The notes: generated by a model not told the origin, from the sequence alone. Shown: positions 53,817 to 62,739, counted from the stretch's first letter. The stretch: 64,000 bases of DNA from Ruminococcus sp. YRD2003 (GCA_900109435.1 FNZT01000005.1:1-64000); one strand, 5' to 3'. Made by a program: numbers and translations.

Positions 53817-53827
53817 TAATACGAAAA

Positions 53828-53849
53828 GGCGGACACTGTCCGCCTTTTT
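53828..53849 (+). terminator. Terminator after conserved hypothetical gene
   Basis: GGCGGAC (53828-53834), loop ACT, GTCCGCC (53838-53844), then TTTTT. Confidence 0.9.
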
Positions 53850-53862
53850 CATTGAGAGTGAA

Positions 53863-53936
53863 TGTAGGGGACGGCGTCCTCGACGTCCCGCAAATATACG
53901 AATGGCATACGCGGGCGACGGAACGTCTCCCCTACA
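53863..53936. repeat. GTAGGGG palindromic repeat, copy C
   Basis: TGTAGGGG (53863-53870) and CCCCTACA (53929-53936) are inverted ends. Next to the left end lies GACGGCGTCCTCGACGTCCC, shared with copies B and D. Confidence 0.8.
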
Positions 53937-53937
53937 A

Positions 53938-54062
53938 AAAACGGCTCCCGAAGGGGAGCCCACTTTGGCGGTTTCGCAGGATACCGAATATGTACCGTAA
54001 ATTTACGGCTCGGTAGCCCACAAATTCCGCTAAGGGAAGCACTCCCAACGGGAGCCGTTCTG
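53938..54062. repeat. Inverted repeat between converging genes
   Basis: AAAACGGCTCCCGAAGGGGAGCC at the left is mirrored by CTCCCAACGGGAGCCGTTCTG at the right (each partly self-complementary), with ~85 bp between them. On the minus strand it may end the half-dockerin gene. It abuts GTAGGGG copy C. Function not established. Confidence 0.5.
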
Positions 54063-54068
54063 CTTTTA

Positions 54069-55064
54069 TTATTTCTCGAAGGGACCGAAAGTATCAACGA
54101 ACCACTGGTTCATATCGGTCTCTGTACCGCCTGTAGAGAGGTAAGCGTAATAGCTCAGGGTCGAGGAGGCGTCCTTAGCGTCGATCTTGCCGTCGTGGTT
54201 GATATCGCCGAAAGCGATGATACCGTTTACGGCGGTGTCGTTGTACTTCTCAAGGTAGTTGAGCGTGAACGAATACTGACCGTAGGAATCAGCCTTGTCA
54301 TTCCTGCTTACAGCGAGAGTATACTTGCCCTCTTTGAGAATGAGAGCGTTTTTCTTGGTTATCTTGCTGTCCTTTGCATCGTTCTTCTGATAAGTGCCGT
54401 GCTTGATGAGGTCGTCCTGATTGTCGTAGAGCGACCAGTCAGCAGCGTCGAGAGCACCCTCGAAATCAAAGGTCACTCTGCCCTCTTTTTCGAGGCTGAA
54501 TGTGAAATAGTCAATGTAGTCGTTATTGGATATCTGAGCGTTGTACTTTGTTTCAAGCTCTATTTCGGCAGCATCGCCGATAGCGTTGTTGCTGCCGTCG
54601 CCGGGAACGTTGAGTTTGCAGGGAGTTGCTGTCAGCTTTATATCATAGCTCGGTGTCCAAATAAGGGCGCTTTCGGAATAGAGACGAAGATAATATGTTC
54701 CTGCTTTTAGGTAATAGGTCTTATTCATCGAAGCATCGCGGATAACGCCGTTCCCAGAAGAGTCCAGAACCTTATTGTCATCAGCCTCGTCAATGAGCTG
54801 ATACTGATAGTTGTCCTGATTAGCTATCACCATATTTATCTTGGTGGGTTCTGTCAGAGTGAAAGTGTACCAGTCGTTGTCGCCGCCTAAAAGTTCGCCA
54901 GAAGCGACCTTGCCAAGCTTTATCTCGTCGGCAGTGAACATTGTGTTTCCTGTTATATCTTTGTCCTCAGCAAAAGCCGTGATACCGCTAAAAGGAAGTG
55001 CCGAAACTGCGAGTGCCGCAGCAAGAACTACTGCGATACCTCCCCCGATTTTGTTAAGCTTCAT
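54069..55064 (-). CDS. Secreted beta-sandwich protein with a half dockerin
   Basis: Secreted 331-residue protein: signal peptide (about 1-32), then two beta-rich domains (about 40-150 and 165-280) that look like PPC/prealbumin-type sandwiches (DNDWYTFTLTEPTKINM...YYLKAGTYYLRLY and NDYIDYFTFSLEKEGRVTFDF...LKEGKYTLAVSRND). The C-terminus has one clear dockerin calcium loop, FGDINHDGKIDAKDAS, followed by about 35 residues with no second loop. It is therefore half the normal dockerin. Whether it still binds cohesin is unclear. No catalytic domain is seen. GGAGGG lies before the ATG. Confidence 0.8.
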   Translation of the reverse strand: MKLNKIGGGIAVVLAAALAVSALPFSGITAFAEDKDITGNTMFTADEIKLGKVASGELLGGDNDWYTFTLTEPTKINMVIANQDNYQYQLIDEADDNKVLDSSGNGVIRDASMNKTYYLKAGTYYLRLYSESALIWTPSYDIKLTATPCKLNVPGDGSNNAIGDAAEIELETKYNAQISNNDYIDYFTFSLEKEGRVTFDFEGALDAADWSLYDNQDDLIKHGTYQKNDAKDSKITKKNALILKEGKYTLAVSRNDKADSYGQYSFTLNYLEKYNDTAVNGIIAFGDINHDGKIDAKDASSTLSYYAYLSTGGTETDMNQWFVDTFGPFEK

Positions 55065-55100
55065 AACTATTTCCCTCCAAATTTCAAAAAATTATGTCTC

Positions 55101-56021
55101 TTACTTCTTTATCATGTTAGCAACTTCGTCAGCAAGGTTATCTTCCTTCTTCTCGATACCCTCGCCGCGCTCATAGCGGATAACGTCAGTAACCTTGATA
55201 GAGCCGCCGAGCTTCTTAGCCTCTGCATCAACATAGCCCTGAACGGAGAGCTTGTCATCCTTTACGAAAGCCTGCTCGAGGAGGCAGTTCTCTGTGTAGA
55301 ACTTGCCAACCTTGCCCTCAACGATCTTAGCACGAACCTGCTCGGGCTTGGAAGCCATCTTGGGATCCTCAGCCATCTGAGCCATCATGATCTCCTTCTC
55401 CTTCTCGATCACCTCAGCAGGGACCTGCTCGCGGTTGAGATAAGGAGCATTGAGAGCAGCCGACTGCATAGCTACGTCCTTACCGATAGGAGCTACCGCA
55501 TCAGCAGCGAGGTCAGTGTCCATTTTAACGAGAACGCCGATGCTGCCGCCGTTGTGGATATAGGAAGCGAGCTTGCCCTCGAGTCTTACGAAACGACGGA
55601 TAACGATGTTCTCACGGATCTTCATGCCTGCGAGTTCTGTAAGAGCCTCGCCTACAGTGCCTGTGCCGCCGCTGATGGGCATCTCTTTGAGAGCCTCAAC
55701 GTCAGCGGGGTTCTTCTCGATGATAGTATTTGCAACGTTAGCAACGAAGTTTCTGATATCGTCTGTGTTAGCAGCGAAGTCAGTCTCGGTGTTTACCTCG
55801 AGGAGCACGCCTGTCTCGCCCTTGACAACAGCAGCAACGACGCCCTCTGCAGCAGCTCTGCCGCTCTTCTTAGCCTGAGTAGCGAGACCTTTTTCTCTGA
55901 GGAACTCGATAGCCTTGTCCATATCGCCGTCGTTCTCTTCGAGAGCCTTCTTGCAGTCCATCATACCAACGCCTGTGGACTTCATAAGTTCCTTTATTTC
56001 TGCAACAGATACCTTACCCAT
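55101..56021 (-). CDS. tsf: Elongation factor Ts
   Basis: Guanine-nucleotide exchange factor for EF-Tu (306 aa). The N-terminal UBA-like motif VAEIKELMKSTGVGMMDCKKAL and the TETDFAANTD motif are diagnostic. AGGAGG precedes the ATG. It follows rpsB, the usual order, but a GTAGGGG repeat sits between them. Confidence 0.97.
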   Translation of the reverse strand: MGKVSVAEIKELMKSTGVGMMDCKKALEENDGDMDKAIEFLREKGLATQAKKSGRAAAEGVVAAVVKGETGVLLEVNTETDFAANTDDIRNFVANVANTIIEKNPADVEALKEMPISGGTGTVGEALTELAGMKIRENIVIRRFVRLEGKLASYIHNGGSIGVLVKMDTDLAADAVAPIGKDVAMQSAALNAPYLNREQVPAEVIEKEKEIMMAQMAEDPKMASKPEQVRAKIVEGKVGKFYTENCLLEQAFVKDDKLSVQGYVDAEAKKLGGSIKVTDVIRYERGEGIEKKEDNLADEVANMIKK

Positions 56022-56053
56022 TGTTAAATCCTCCTAAAATATAAAAATATAAA

Positions 56054-56115
56054 TGTAGGGGACGGCATCCTCGACGTCCCAGAGCTGCGGGTTGTCGGGG
56101 ACGCCAACCCCTACG
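56054..56115. repeat. GTAGGGG palindromic repeat, copy D, between rpsB and tsf
   Basis: TGTAGGGG at 56054-56061 and CCCCTAC at 56108-56114 form the ends; GACGGCATCCTCGACGTCCC follows the left end as in copies B and C. It lies inside the rpsB-tsf operon and so will be transcribed. Confidence 0.78.
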
Positions 56116-56142
56116 TTTCAGTTCTTAAATGTTAATGACAGA

Positions 56143-56889
56143 TTACTCTGCGTCAGCCTCAGCAGCAGCTTCCTCAGCGGGAGCCTCAGCCTGCTCGGCA
56201 GCGTCGCCGCCCTGTCTGCCCTCGATGATAGCGTTGGCAACAGTACCTGCGATAAGCTTAACAGCGCGGATAGCGTCATCGTTACCGGGGATAACGTAGT
56301 CAACTTCATCAGGATCGCAGTTAGTATCAACGATAGCAACTATCGGGATACCGAGCTTCTTAGCCTCAGCAACAGCGATCTTCTCCTTGCGGGGATCAAC
56401 GATAAAGAGAGCTGCGGGGAGCTTCTTCATAGTCTTGATACCGCCGAGGAACTTCTCGAGCTTCTCTATTTCGAGGTTGAGCTTAACAACTTCCTTCTTG
56501 GGGAGGAGGTTGAAAGTGCCGTCCTCTTCCATGGTGTGGAGCTGCTCAAGTCTCTTTATACGTGTCTGGATTGTCTTGAAGTTTGTGAGCATACCGCCGA
56601 GCCAACGGGCATTAACGTAGTGAGCGCCTGCACGTGTAGCCTCTTCCTTAACGGAATCGCCGGCCTGCTTCTTAGTACCTACGAAGAGAACTTCGCCGCC
56701 CTCAGCGGAGAGGTCGCGAACGAAGAGATAAGCTTCTTCAAGCTTCTTTACAGTCTTCTGAAGGTCGATGATGTAGATACCGTTTCTCTCTGTGAAGATG
56801 TACGGTGCCATTTTGGGGTTCCAGCGTCTTGTCTGGTGTCCGAAGTGAACACCAGCCTCAAGGAGCTGCTTCATTGAAACTACTGACAT
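56143..56889 (-). CDS. rpsB: 30S ribosomal protein S2
   Basis: S2 (248 aa), recognised by [34 protein letters not shown] and FIVDPRKE. An acidic/Ala-rich tail of about 20 residues is at the C-terminus. AAGGAGG precedes the ATG. A ~110-nt leader with an extended stem (GCACGCGGACGCTTT region) and a promoter at 57005-57033 lie upstream. Confidence 0.97.
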   Translation of the reverse strand: MSVVSMKQLLEAGVHFGHQTRRWNPKMAPYIFTERNGIYIIDLQKTVKKLEEAYLFVRDLSAEGGEVLFVGTKKQAGDSVKEEATRAGAHYVNARWLGGMLTNFKTIQTRIKRLEQLHTMEEDGTFNLLPKKEVVKLNLEIEKLEKFLGGIKTMKKLPAALFIVDPRKEKIAVAEAKKLGIPIVAIVDTNCDPDEVDYVIPGNDDAIRAVKLIAGTVANAIIEGRQGGDAAEQAEAPAEEAAAEADAE

Positions 56890-57004
56890 TGTGTAGTCCT
56901 CCTTAAAATTGGTTAATATTAATCCTCCGCAGAGCTTGGCTCACAGGCAACGGCAGGTCTGCCGCACCAACCCATGAAAGCGTCCGCGTGCGAATTGCTT
57001 TAAT

Positions 57005-57033
57005 ATTATATCACATTCCGTAATTTTCCGCAA
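57005..57033 (-). promoter_or_regulatory. Promoter of rpsB-tsf
   Basis: On the minus strand TTGCGG (57028-57033), 17-bp spacer, TATAAT (57005-57010). Confidence 0.82.
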
Positions 57034-57047
57034 GAGCGCGTCAATTT

Positions 57048-57338
57048 TTATTCAAACAAACTTTTTAGTCTGTTTCCGCGTATATTTGTATGATATGTCA
57101 AATTGCTGCATCTGACGAGTATAGTCTCCGTACCGACCACCTCTATTGCCGAGCACGGTATCTCAATATCCTCGCCTCTCGGCAGCAGCCCGAACAGCCT
57201 GCCCGAGCCGAAGATGACGAGAGCCGTGACCTCCGAGGTATCGGTGTCGAAGCGGATATCGTCGATGTAACCGAGCCTCTCGCCCGTACCGAGGTCGATG
57301 ACCTCCTTCGAGCGCAGCTCCTCAAGACTGCAAAGCAT
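57048..57338 (-). CDS. YlmC/YmxH-family PRC-barrel protein
   Basis: A 96-residue protein. ATG 57338 follows GGAGGTG. The PRC-barrel-like fold shows in LRSKEVIDLGTGERLGYIDDIRFD and LPRGEDIEIPCSAIEVVGTETILV. The YlmC/YmxH family is widely present in spore-forming Firmicutes, with a role connected to sporulation suggested but not proven. Here it lies between rpsB and the sorting-signal mini-gene, all on the minus strand. Confidence 0.85.
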   Translation of the reverse strand: MLCSLEELRSKEVIDLGTGERLGYIDDIRFDTDTSEVTALVIFGSGRLFGLLPRGEDIEIPCSAIEVVGTETILVRCSNLTYHTNIRGNRLKSLFE

Positions 57339-57399
57339 AGAAAAACACCTCCGCACTATCATATGCGGAGGCGCAAGTCCCGTATTTCTATGTTACGTA

Positions 57400-57558
57400 T
57401 CATTCCTCGTCGTCATCGTCTTTTTTTCTGAAAAGCGCCGCAACGATCGTGACCGCTGCAACAGCGACAGCAATGCCCGCCACGATGAGGAGCTTCTGTG
57501 CGGGGAAGTTATCGCCCGTTGCGGGGACCGCAAGCAAAAGTGCCGATATCAAATCCAT
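57400..57558 (-). CDS. 52-residue protein resembling a stand-alone sorting signal
   Basis: ATG 57558 is supported by AAAGGAGG at normal spacing. The protein consists of ten hydrophobic residues, VPATGDN, a membrane segment (about 22-43) and the tail RKKDDDDEE. The motif, hydrophobic stretch and charged tail look like an LPXTG-type sorting signal with nothing in front. It could be a sortase substrate of minimal size or simply a small membrane protein. Its start and Shine-Dalgarno make it likely to be translated, but its function is unknown. Confidence 0.6.
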   Translation of the reverse strand: MDLISALLLAVPATGDNFPAQKLLIVAGIAVAVAAVTIVAALFRKKDDDDEE

Positions 57559-57664
57559 ATTGTTTTCCTCCTTTTCCACCATCGACCGATAGTCTGTCTG
57601 ATTCAGGACTATTTTATCACACAATGAAAAAAAAGTCAACAGCCGCCGCAAGCAAAGAAACATC

Positions 57665-58165
57665 TCATATTCTCCCGAGCATTTCCGCGGCAGCAGCAGC
57701 AGCAGCTATACCGACCGCAGCAGCCGCTCTCGCGACCGTGATACAGGTTCTGAGCTGCCGTTCGCAGGTTCTTCCCTCCGAGAGCATATCGAGCAGAGCC
57801 CCGCCGTCGAGTCCGCTGAACGGCAAAAGGTTGAACACACCCGCCGCGAGGCTCAGCCGAGCCGTTCCCGTGCAGCAGTGCAGAGCCGTCAGGAGCAGAT
57901 ACAGCAGCAGATTCACCGCAGGTCCGCTCAACAGCACAGCCGCTCCCCTGCTCACATCCGCTGCGGGAGCTGCGACCATTCTTATCCCGAAGAAGCTCAG
58001 CTCCACGCGGCGCAGCTCACCGCCCGTGAGTCTCAGCGCAGCGATATGCCCGAACTCGTGCAGCAAACATACCGCGTAGAATGAGAGTATCATTTCCCCG
58101 CCGCAGAAAAGGAACAGCAGAGCATTGAACAGCAGGAAGGAAAAACCGACCCTTAACCTCGTCAT
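57665..58165 (-). CDS. M50-family site-2 metalloprotease
   Basis: Intramembrane zinc protease of 166 aa, with about four membrane segments. The zinc motif HEFGH is in VCLLHEFGHIAALRL, and the second zinc-binding motif appears as FSGLDGGALLD. It is much shorter than SpoIVFB of Bacillus (about 290 aa), lacking its C-terminal CBS part. The start overlaps the stop of the upstream gene as TAATG, giving coupled translation. It may cut a membrane-bound regulator; its substrate is unknown. Confidence 0.85.
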   Translation of the reverse strand: MTRLRVGFSFLLFNALLFLFCGGEMILSFYAVCLLHEFGHIAALRLTGGELRRVELSFFGIRMVAAPAADVSRGAAVLLSGPAVNLLLYLLLTALHCCTGTARLSLAAGVFNLLPFSGLDGGALLDMLSEGRTCERQLRTCITVARAAAAVGIAAAAAAAEMLGRI

Positions 58166-58461
58166 TAGTCCAGCATTTCCGTCAGGAGTTCGAGGGGGTT
58201 CCGAAAGAGTTCGTCCGCGCTCCCCGAGAGTTCACGTATACGCGCAAAGAGCTCGCCTGATACATCGGGGCGGAAAATGTTAGTTATCAGCAGAGCAGCG
58301 GCGACCAGCATACACACTGCCGCCTGCATCGCGATGATATCGTCCGCATGACCCTCGCGTCTGCGTCTGGAGCTCTCCTCCGCGAGCATTTCGGTGTCGT
58401 CCTCGGCGGGGAGGGCGGGATGGTCGTCAATGACCGTAGGGATAATGTACGTCTCGTCCAT
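58165..58461 (-). CDS. Small single-span membrane protein upstream of M50 protease
   Basis: A 98-residue protein. ATG 58461 follows AAGGAGG; a TTG at 58467 is too close to that site. Residues about 1-40 are acidic and cytoplasmic in look, one membrane segment (about 45-63) follows, then a 35-residue charged helix. No homologue recognised. It lies where SpoIVFA-type partners sit relative to SpoIVFB, and its coupling to the protease (TAATG) suggests it may regulate or anchor it; this is inference. Confidence 0.7.
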   Translation of the reverse strand: MDETYIIPTVIDDHPALPAEDDTEMLAEESSRRRREGHADDIIAMQAAVCMLVAAALLITNIFRPDVSGELFARIRELSGSADELFRNPLELLTEMLD

Positions 58462-58565
58462 TTTCAAGCCTCCTTTTCATAATAATCATACTGCGAAAAA
58501 AGCGAAAACAGAACCCGCATCCCGCGCCCGCACAAATTAAAAGAATAAAATATATCTTCTGCTGC

Positions 58566-58594
58566 TTGACAGCCACCATCCCGTATGCTATAAT
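58566..58594 (+). promoter_or_regulatory. Promoter of rpmE
   Basis: TTGACA (58566-58571), 17-bp spacer, TATAAT (58589-58594): a perfect consensus. Confidence 0.9.
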
Positions 58595-58682
58595 TAAGTA
58601 CTGTAATGTATATTGGCACTACTGTCTAAAGGAACTGATGGGCTGCACGATTATACAGAAATAAACCATGGAGGTGAAAATC

Positions 58683-58886
58683 GTGAAAGAGGGAATCCAT
58701 CCTACAATGTACAAGACCACAATTACCTGCCACTGCGGTAATGTGATCGAGACAATGTCCACAAAGGAGAACATCAAGGTCGAGATCTGCTCTAAGTGCC
58801 ATCCGTTCTACACAGGCAAGCAGAAGCTTGTTGACACAGGCGGACGCGTTGACAGATTCAAGAAGCGTTTCAATCTCGATAAGTAA
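58683..58886 (+). CDS. rpmE: 50S ribosomal protein L31 (zinc form)
   Basis: L31 (67 aa) with both zinc pairs: CHCGN and [12 protein letters not shown]. The GTG at 58683 is chosen because GGAGG (58670-58674) precedes it; an in-frame ATG at 58668 overlaps that site. The cysteine-bearing form needs zinc. It is monocistronic with a perfect promoter and a strong terminator. Confidence 0.95.
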   Translation: MKEGIHPTMYKTTITCHCGNVIETMSTKENIKVEICSKCHPFYTGKQKLVDTGGRVDRFKKRFNLDK

Positions 58887-58892
58887 TCAAAG

Positions 58893-58917
58893 AGCCGCTC
58901 AAACGAGCGGCTTTTTT
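58893..58917 (+). terminator. Terminator after rpmE
   Basis: AGCCGCTC (58893-58900), loop AAAC, GAGCGGCT (58905-58912), then a T-run. Confidence 0.92.
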
Positions 58918-59070
58918 GCTCGGAGCCCGCGCTGGCAGCTTCGCGATGTTATTCCCGCAGAAACGGCAGTCTTTTTCACCGCGAGCCATACTTGTCAGCA
59001 CATTCACATAAAAAACGGATCTGCTGATTCACGTCCATACGCCGAACGCCCGACCGCACGGAGGTGCATA

Positions 59071-59709
59071 ATGAACTACCTGACGATATCCGCTCCCGCC
59101 GAAGCCTCGTTCGTGGAGAAGAAGTCCGAATTCATCGGATACATCGCTCCCGTGAAGAACGGCGACGAAGCAGTTGAATTCATAAACAAGATAAAGTCGA
59201 TGCACCGCAAGGCGCGCCACAACGTCTACGCCTACATTGTGCGTCAGGACAATATTTCCCGATATTCCGACGACGGCGAGCCGCAGGGCACAGCGGGCGT
59301 CCCCGTCCTCGACGTACTGCAAAAGCGCGGACTCACGGACGTGTGCATAGTCGTGACCCGCTACTTCGGCGGCATACTGCTCGGCGGCGGAGGTCTCGTG
59401 CGTGCATACTCCCACGCGGCGGCACTCGCCTGCGACGCGGCACAGCTCATGGATATGAGGCTCTGCCACAGGCTGAGGATAACAGCGGATTACGGGCTGT
59501 ACGGCAAGATAAGCTATATCCTGCCGAGCTTTGACACGATAACGGAGAACTCCGACTTCGGCAGCGAAGTCACGCTTGAAATACTGGTGCTGTCGGAGAA
59601 GCTCGCCGCACTGACCGAAGAACTGACCGAGGTCACCAACGGAGCCGCTAAAATAGAGGATCTGGGCGAGCTCTACGGAGATTTTTCCTCGGTGAAAAAA
59701 ATTTTCTGA
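59071..59709 (+). CDS. yigZ: YigZ/IMPACT-family protein
   Basis: A 212-residue protein (ATG 59071 after GGAGGT). The UPF0029 core is diagnostic: KSEFIGYIAPVKN, HNVYAYIV, SDDGEPQGTAGVPVL and CIVVTRYFGGILLGGGGLVRAYS. The second domain is the smaller C-terminal EF-G-like fold of the family. The biochemical role in bacteria is not settled. It has no obvious promoter of its own; the upstream 150 bp after the rpmE terminator hold no other gene. Confidence 0.93.
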   Translation: MNYLTISAPAEASFVEKKSEFIGYIAPVKNGDEAVEFINKIKSMHRKARHNVYAYIVRQDNISRYSDDGEPQGTAGVPVLDVLQKRGLTDVCIVVTRYFGGILLGGGGLVRAYSHAAALACDAAQLMDMRLCHRLRITADYGLYGKISYILPSFDTITENSDFGSEVTLEILVLSEKLAALTEELTEVTNGAAKIEDLGELYGDFSSVKKIF

Positions 59710-59764
59710 AAAATTTAAAGGGATTTTCACGTTTCTGGAGTATAAGTATTATAAAGACTAATTA

Positions 59765-59833
59765 TGTAGGGGCGCATTCCGTGCGCCCGATAAATACCGA
59801 CAAACTGGCGGGCGAGCGGAACTCGCCCCTACA
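59765..59833. repeat. GTAGGGG palindromic repeat, copy E
   Basis: TGTAGGGG (59765-59772) and CCCCTACA (59826-59833) are inverted ends. Inside, GCGCATTCCGTGCGC and GGGCGAGCGGAACTCGCCC fold as two hairpins. Confidence 0.8.
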
Positions 59834-59905
59834 GGTTCGTTTGAATTATCGTAGGGAGTCCTTGGCGCACCGTCTGAGCTTTGAGCTCTGAAAAGGGGTG
59901 ATAGA

Positions 59906-60901
59906 ATGACTGTAAGAGAACAGTACGAGATAACAGAAGTCGGCATACTGAGCAAATTCGCGTGTACGAGCGTGAACGAGGAGATGATACGCCGCGAGCG
60001 CCACGAGGACAAATGCCCTTTCCGCACGGAGTTCCAGCGCGACCGCGACCGCATAATCCACTGCAACACCTTCCGCAGGCTGAAGCGTAAGACGCAGGTA
60101 TTCCTGTCGCCCGTGGGCGACCACTACCGCACCCGTCTCACGCATACGCTCGAGGTCTCGCAGATAGCGAGGACTATCGCCCGCGGAATGCGGCTGAACG
60201 AAGACCTTACGGAGGCTATCGCGCTCGGTCACGACCTCGGACATTCCCCGTTCGGTCACTGCGGCGAGAAGATACTCAACGAGATATGCCCCCACGGCTT
60301 CAAGCACTACGAGCAGAGCGTGCGCGTGGTGGAATCCCTCGAAAAAAAGGGAAGCGGGCTCAACCTCACCTATGCAGTCCGTGACGGCATACTGTGCCAC
60401 ACGAACAAGGTCGCGGCGACCAAGGAGGGCAACATCGTCCGCCTCGCTGACACTATCGCATACATAAACCACGACATCGAAGACTCTGTGCGCGCGGGCA
60501 TACTCGACCCGAACGACCTGCCGAACGACTGCGTGCGGGTACTCGGCAACACCAAGACAAAGCGCATAACCACGCTCATCGCCTCGGTCATCGAGCACGG
60601 AGCGTACGAAATAGACTTTGCGCCGCAGATAAGGCGTGCGCACGACGACCTCAAAGCCTTTATGTTCCGCAAGGTGTATACGAATCCCGCAGCCAAGCAG
60701 GAAGAGGCGAAGGCAGTGCAGCTCATATCAAAGCTGTACGAGTACTTCATCGCGAACATAGACAAGCTCCCCGAGGAGTACCGCATCATCGCGAAGAAGA
60801 CCGACCCCGACCGCGCGGTCTGCGACTACATCTCGGGCATGAGCGACAGCTACGCGGTAGACCTCTACACCGAGCTTTTCGTCCCCAAATTCTGGAAGTG
60901 A
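59906..60901 (+). CDS. dgt: dGTPase-like HD-domain triphosphohydrolase
   Basis: Cytoplasmic dNTP triphosphohydrolase of 331 aa. The HD metal site is built from the Arg/His stretch RTRLTHTLEV, the HD of LGHDLGHSPFGH, and a later Asp in YINHDIED. The family removes triphosphate from dGTP or other dNTPs. It comes immediately before dnaG and rpoD, a common Clostridial order, with a gap of only 6 bp to dnaG. AAAGGGGTG precedes the ATG. Confidence 0.92.
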   Translation: MTVREQYEITEVGILSKFACTSVNEEMIRRERHEDKCPFRTEFQRDRDRIIHCNTFRRLKRKTQVFLSPVGDHYRTRLTHTLEVSQIARTIARGMRLNEDLTEAIALGHDLGHSPFGHCGEKILNEICPHGFKHYEQSVRVVESLEKKGSGLNLTYAVRDGILCHTNKVAATKEGNIVRLADTIAYINHDIEDSVRAGILDPNDLPNDCVRVLGNTKTKRITTLIASVIEHGAYEIDFAPQIRRAHDDLKAFMFRKVYTNPAAKQEEAKAVQLISKLYEYFIANIDKLPEEYRIIAKKTDPDRAVCDYISGMSDSYAVDLYTELFVPKFWK

Positions 60902-60907
60902 CCGCTG

Positions 60908-62659
60908 ATGGTAAAGAACGACGAATTTCTCTACAGACTGCGGGAAGCCAACCCGATAGAGACGGTCATGGGTGAGTATGTCAACCTCATCCGCCGCGGA
61001 CGCAATTACGTCTGCAACTGTCCGTTCCACTCGGAGAAAACTCCCTCGTGTACTGTATTTCTGGACAAAGACCCGCATTTCTACTGTTTCGGCTGCGGAG
61101 CGGGCGGCGACGTTATCACCTTTATAATGAAGGTCGAGAACCTCGACTTTATGGATGCCGTGAAGTTCCTCGCGGAGCGCAGCGGCATGGAAGTCCCTCA
61201 GAACAACGACCGCAGCAGCCTCTCGGCACAGCGGAGAACGCGCATCTACGAGATGAACCGCCTCGCCGCCAACTTCTTCTACGCGAACCTGATAAAGGGC
61301 GCGAACAAGGCGGGGCTGCAATACTTCTACAAACGAAAGCTGACTCCCGCGACGATAAAGAAGTACGGGCTCGGCTACGCGTCGGACTCATTCACCGAGC
61401 TGACGGATATGCTGCGCTCGAAGGGCTACACCGAAGACGAGATAGTCGACGCGTGGCTCGGCGGACGCTCGCAGAAGACAGGCAGACTGTACGACCTCTT
61501 CCGCAACCGCGTGATGTTCCCGATAGTCGACCTCCGCGGCAATATCATCGGCTTCGGAGGGCGCGTCCTCGACGACAGCAAGCCGAAATACCTCAATACG
61601 GGAGCCACCCCCGTCTTTGACAAGGGCAGCAACCTCTTTTCGATGAACTTCGCAAAGAACGCCGACCAGAAGCGGCTGATACTCTGCGAGGGCTACATGG
61701 ACGTCATAGCCGTGAATCAGGCAGGCTTCGAGAACGTCGTTGCAACGCTCGGAACGGCAATAACGCCCAATCAGGCGCGTCTGATAAGCCACTACTGCGA
61801 CGAGGTCGTCATCGCATACGACAGCGACGGCGCAGGACAGAACGCCACACAAAAAGCGATAAACCACTTCTCGGACGTGGGACTGCGCACACGCATCCTC
61901 CATATGGACGGAGCCAAAGACCCCGACGAATACATAAAAAAATTCGGAGCACAGCGATTCCGCAACCTTATCGAAGGCTCCGACGACGCCAACAACTTCA
62001 TGCTCGACCGCTGTGAGGAAGGGCTCGACCTCGACTCCGAGAGCGGCAAGGTAGAGCTGCTGAAGCGCGTATCACGTGTGCTTGCGGGGATAGAATCGCC
62101 GCTTGAGCGCGAGGTGTACATTTCCCGCACGGCTAAGAAGTGCGACATCTCCACAGATGTACTGAAAAGCCACATCAACGAAATGATACGAGCGAAAAAA
62201 GCGGGAAAGAAAAAGGAAGAATGGCGGAATATCAAGGCAAAGACCGCATACGTAAGGGACGACGTCAATCCCGAAGCCGTGCAGTTCCGCAGGGAAGCAA
62301 AGGCAGAGGAGACCATAATCACCTATCTGCTGAGACGTCCCGAGGACGCCGAAAAGATAGGCGCCGCCGCACCGCCCGAGATATTCGTGACCGCCTTCAA
62401 TAAGCGCGTGTATGCGTCACTTCTGCGTGCGATACAGGCGAGCGAGCACTTCACGCTCTCGCTCATCGCGGACGAGTTCACTCCGCAGGAAATGGGAAGG
62501 ATAAGCGGAATATCCGCCTCAAACCGCGAGTTTGGCATAACCGAGAAAGCGATGCTCGACTGCGCGGAAACGCTCAGACAGCACCGCGCACCCACAGGCA
62601 CGGGCGGAGATATTTCCGACGACGACCTGCGCGACCTCTTCAATAAAAAGAAGCATTAA
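60908..62659 (+). CDS. dnaG: DNA primase
   Basis: Primase of 583 aa that makes RNA primers at the replication fork. CHC2 zinc finger (about 36-65: CNCPFHSEKTPSC, FYCFGCGAGGD), the primase core with YGLGYASD and FPIVDLRGNIIGFGGR, the TOPRIM motifs CEGYMDVIA and AYDSDGAGQNAT, and a C-terminal helicase-binding region (about 440-583). No strong Shine-Dalgarno sequence is seen; coupling to dgt is likely. Confidence 0.96.
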   Translation: MVKNDEFLYRLREANPIETVMGEYVNLIRRGRNYVCNCPFHSEKTPSCTVFLDKDPHFYCFGCGAGGDVITFIMKVENLDFMDAVKFLAERSGMEVPQNNDRSSLSAQRRTRIYEMNRLAANFFYANLIKGANKAGLQYFYKRKLTPATIKKYGLGYASDSFTELTDMLRSKGYTEDEIVDAWLGGRSQKTGRLYDLFRNRVMFPIVDLRGNIIGFGGRVLDDSKPKYLNTGATPVFDKGSNLFSMNFAKNADQKRLILCEGYMDVIAVNQAGFENVVATLGTAITPNQARLISHYCDEVVIAYDSDGAGQNATQKAINHFSDVGLRTRILHMDGAKDPDEYIKKFGAQRFRNLIEGSDDANNFMLDRCEEGLDLDSESGKVELLKRVSRVLAGIESPLEREVYISRTAKKCDISTDVLKSHINEMIRAKKAGKKKEEWRNIKAKTAYVRDDVNPEAVQFRREAKAEETIITYLLRRPEDAEKIGAAAPPEIFVTAFNKRVYASLLRAIQASEHFTLSLIADEFTPQEMGRISGISASNREFGITEKAMLDCAETLRQHRAPTGTGGDISDDDLRDLFNKKKH

Positions 62660-62739
62660 GACATCACCGCGCAATGCGCGCCGCAATGATAAACGTCAAA
62701 CAAATCCCAAGATAAAGCCAAAAATCAGGAGGAATCATA

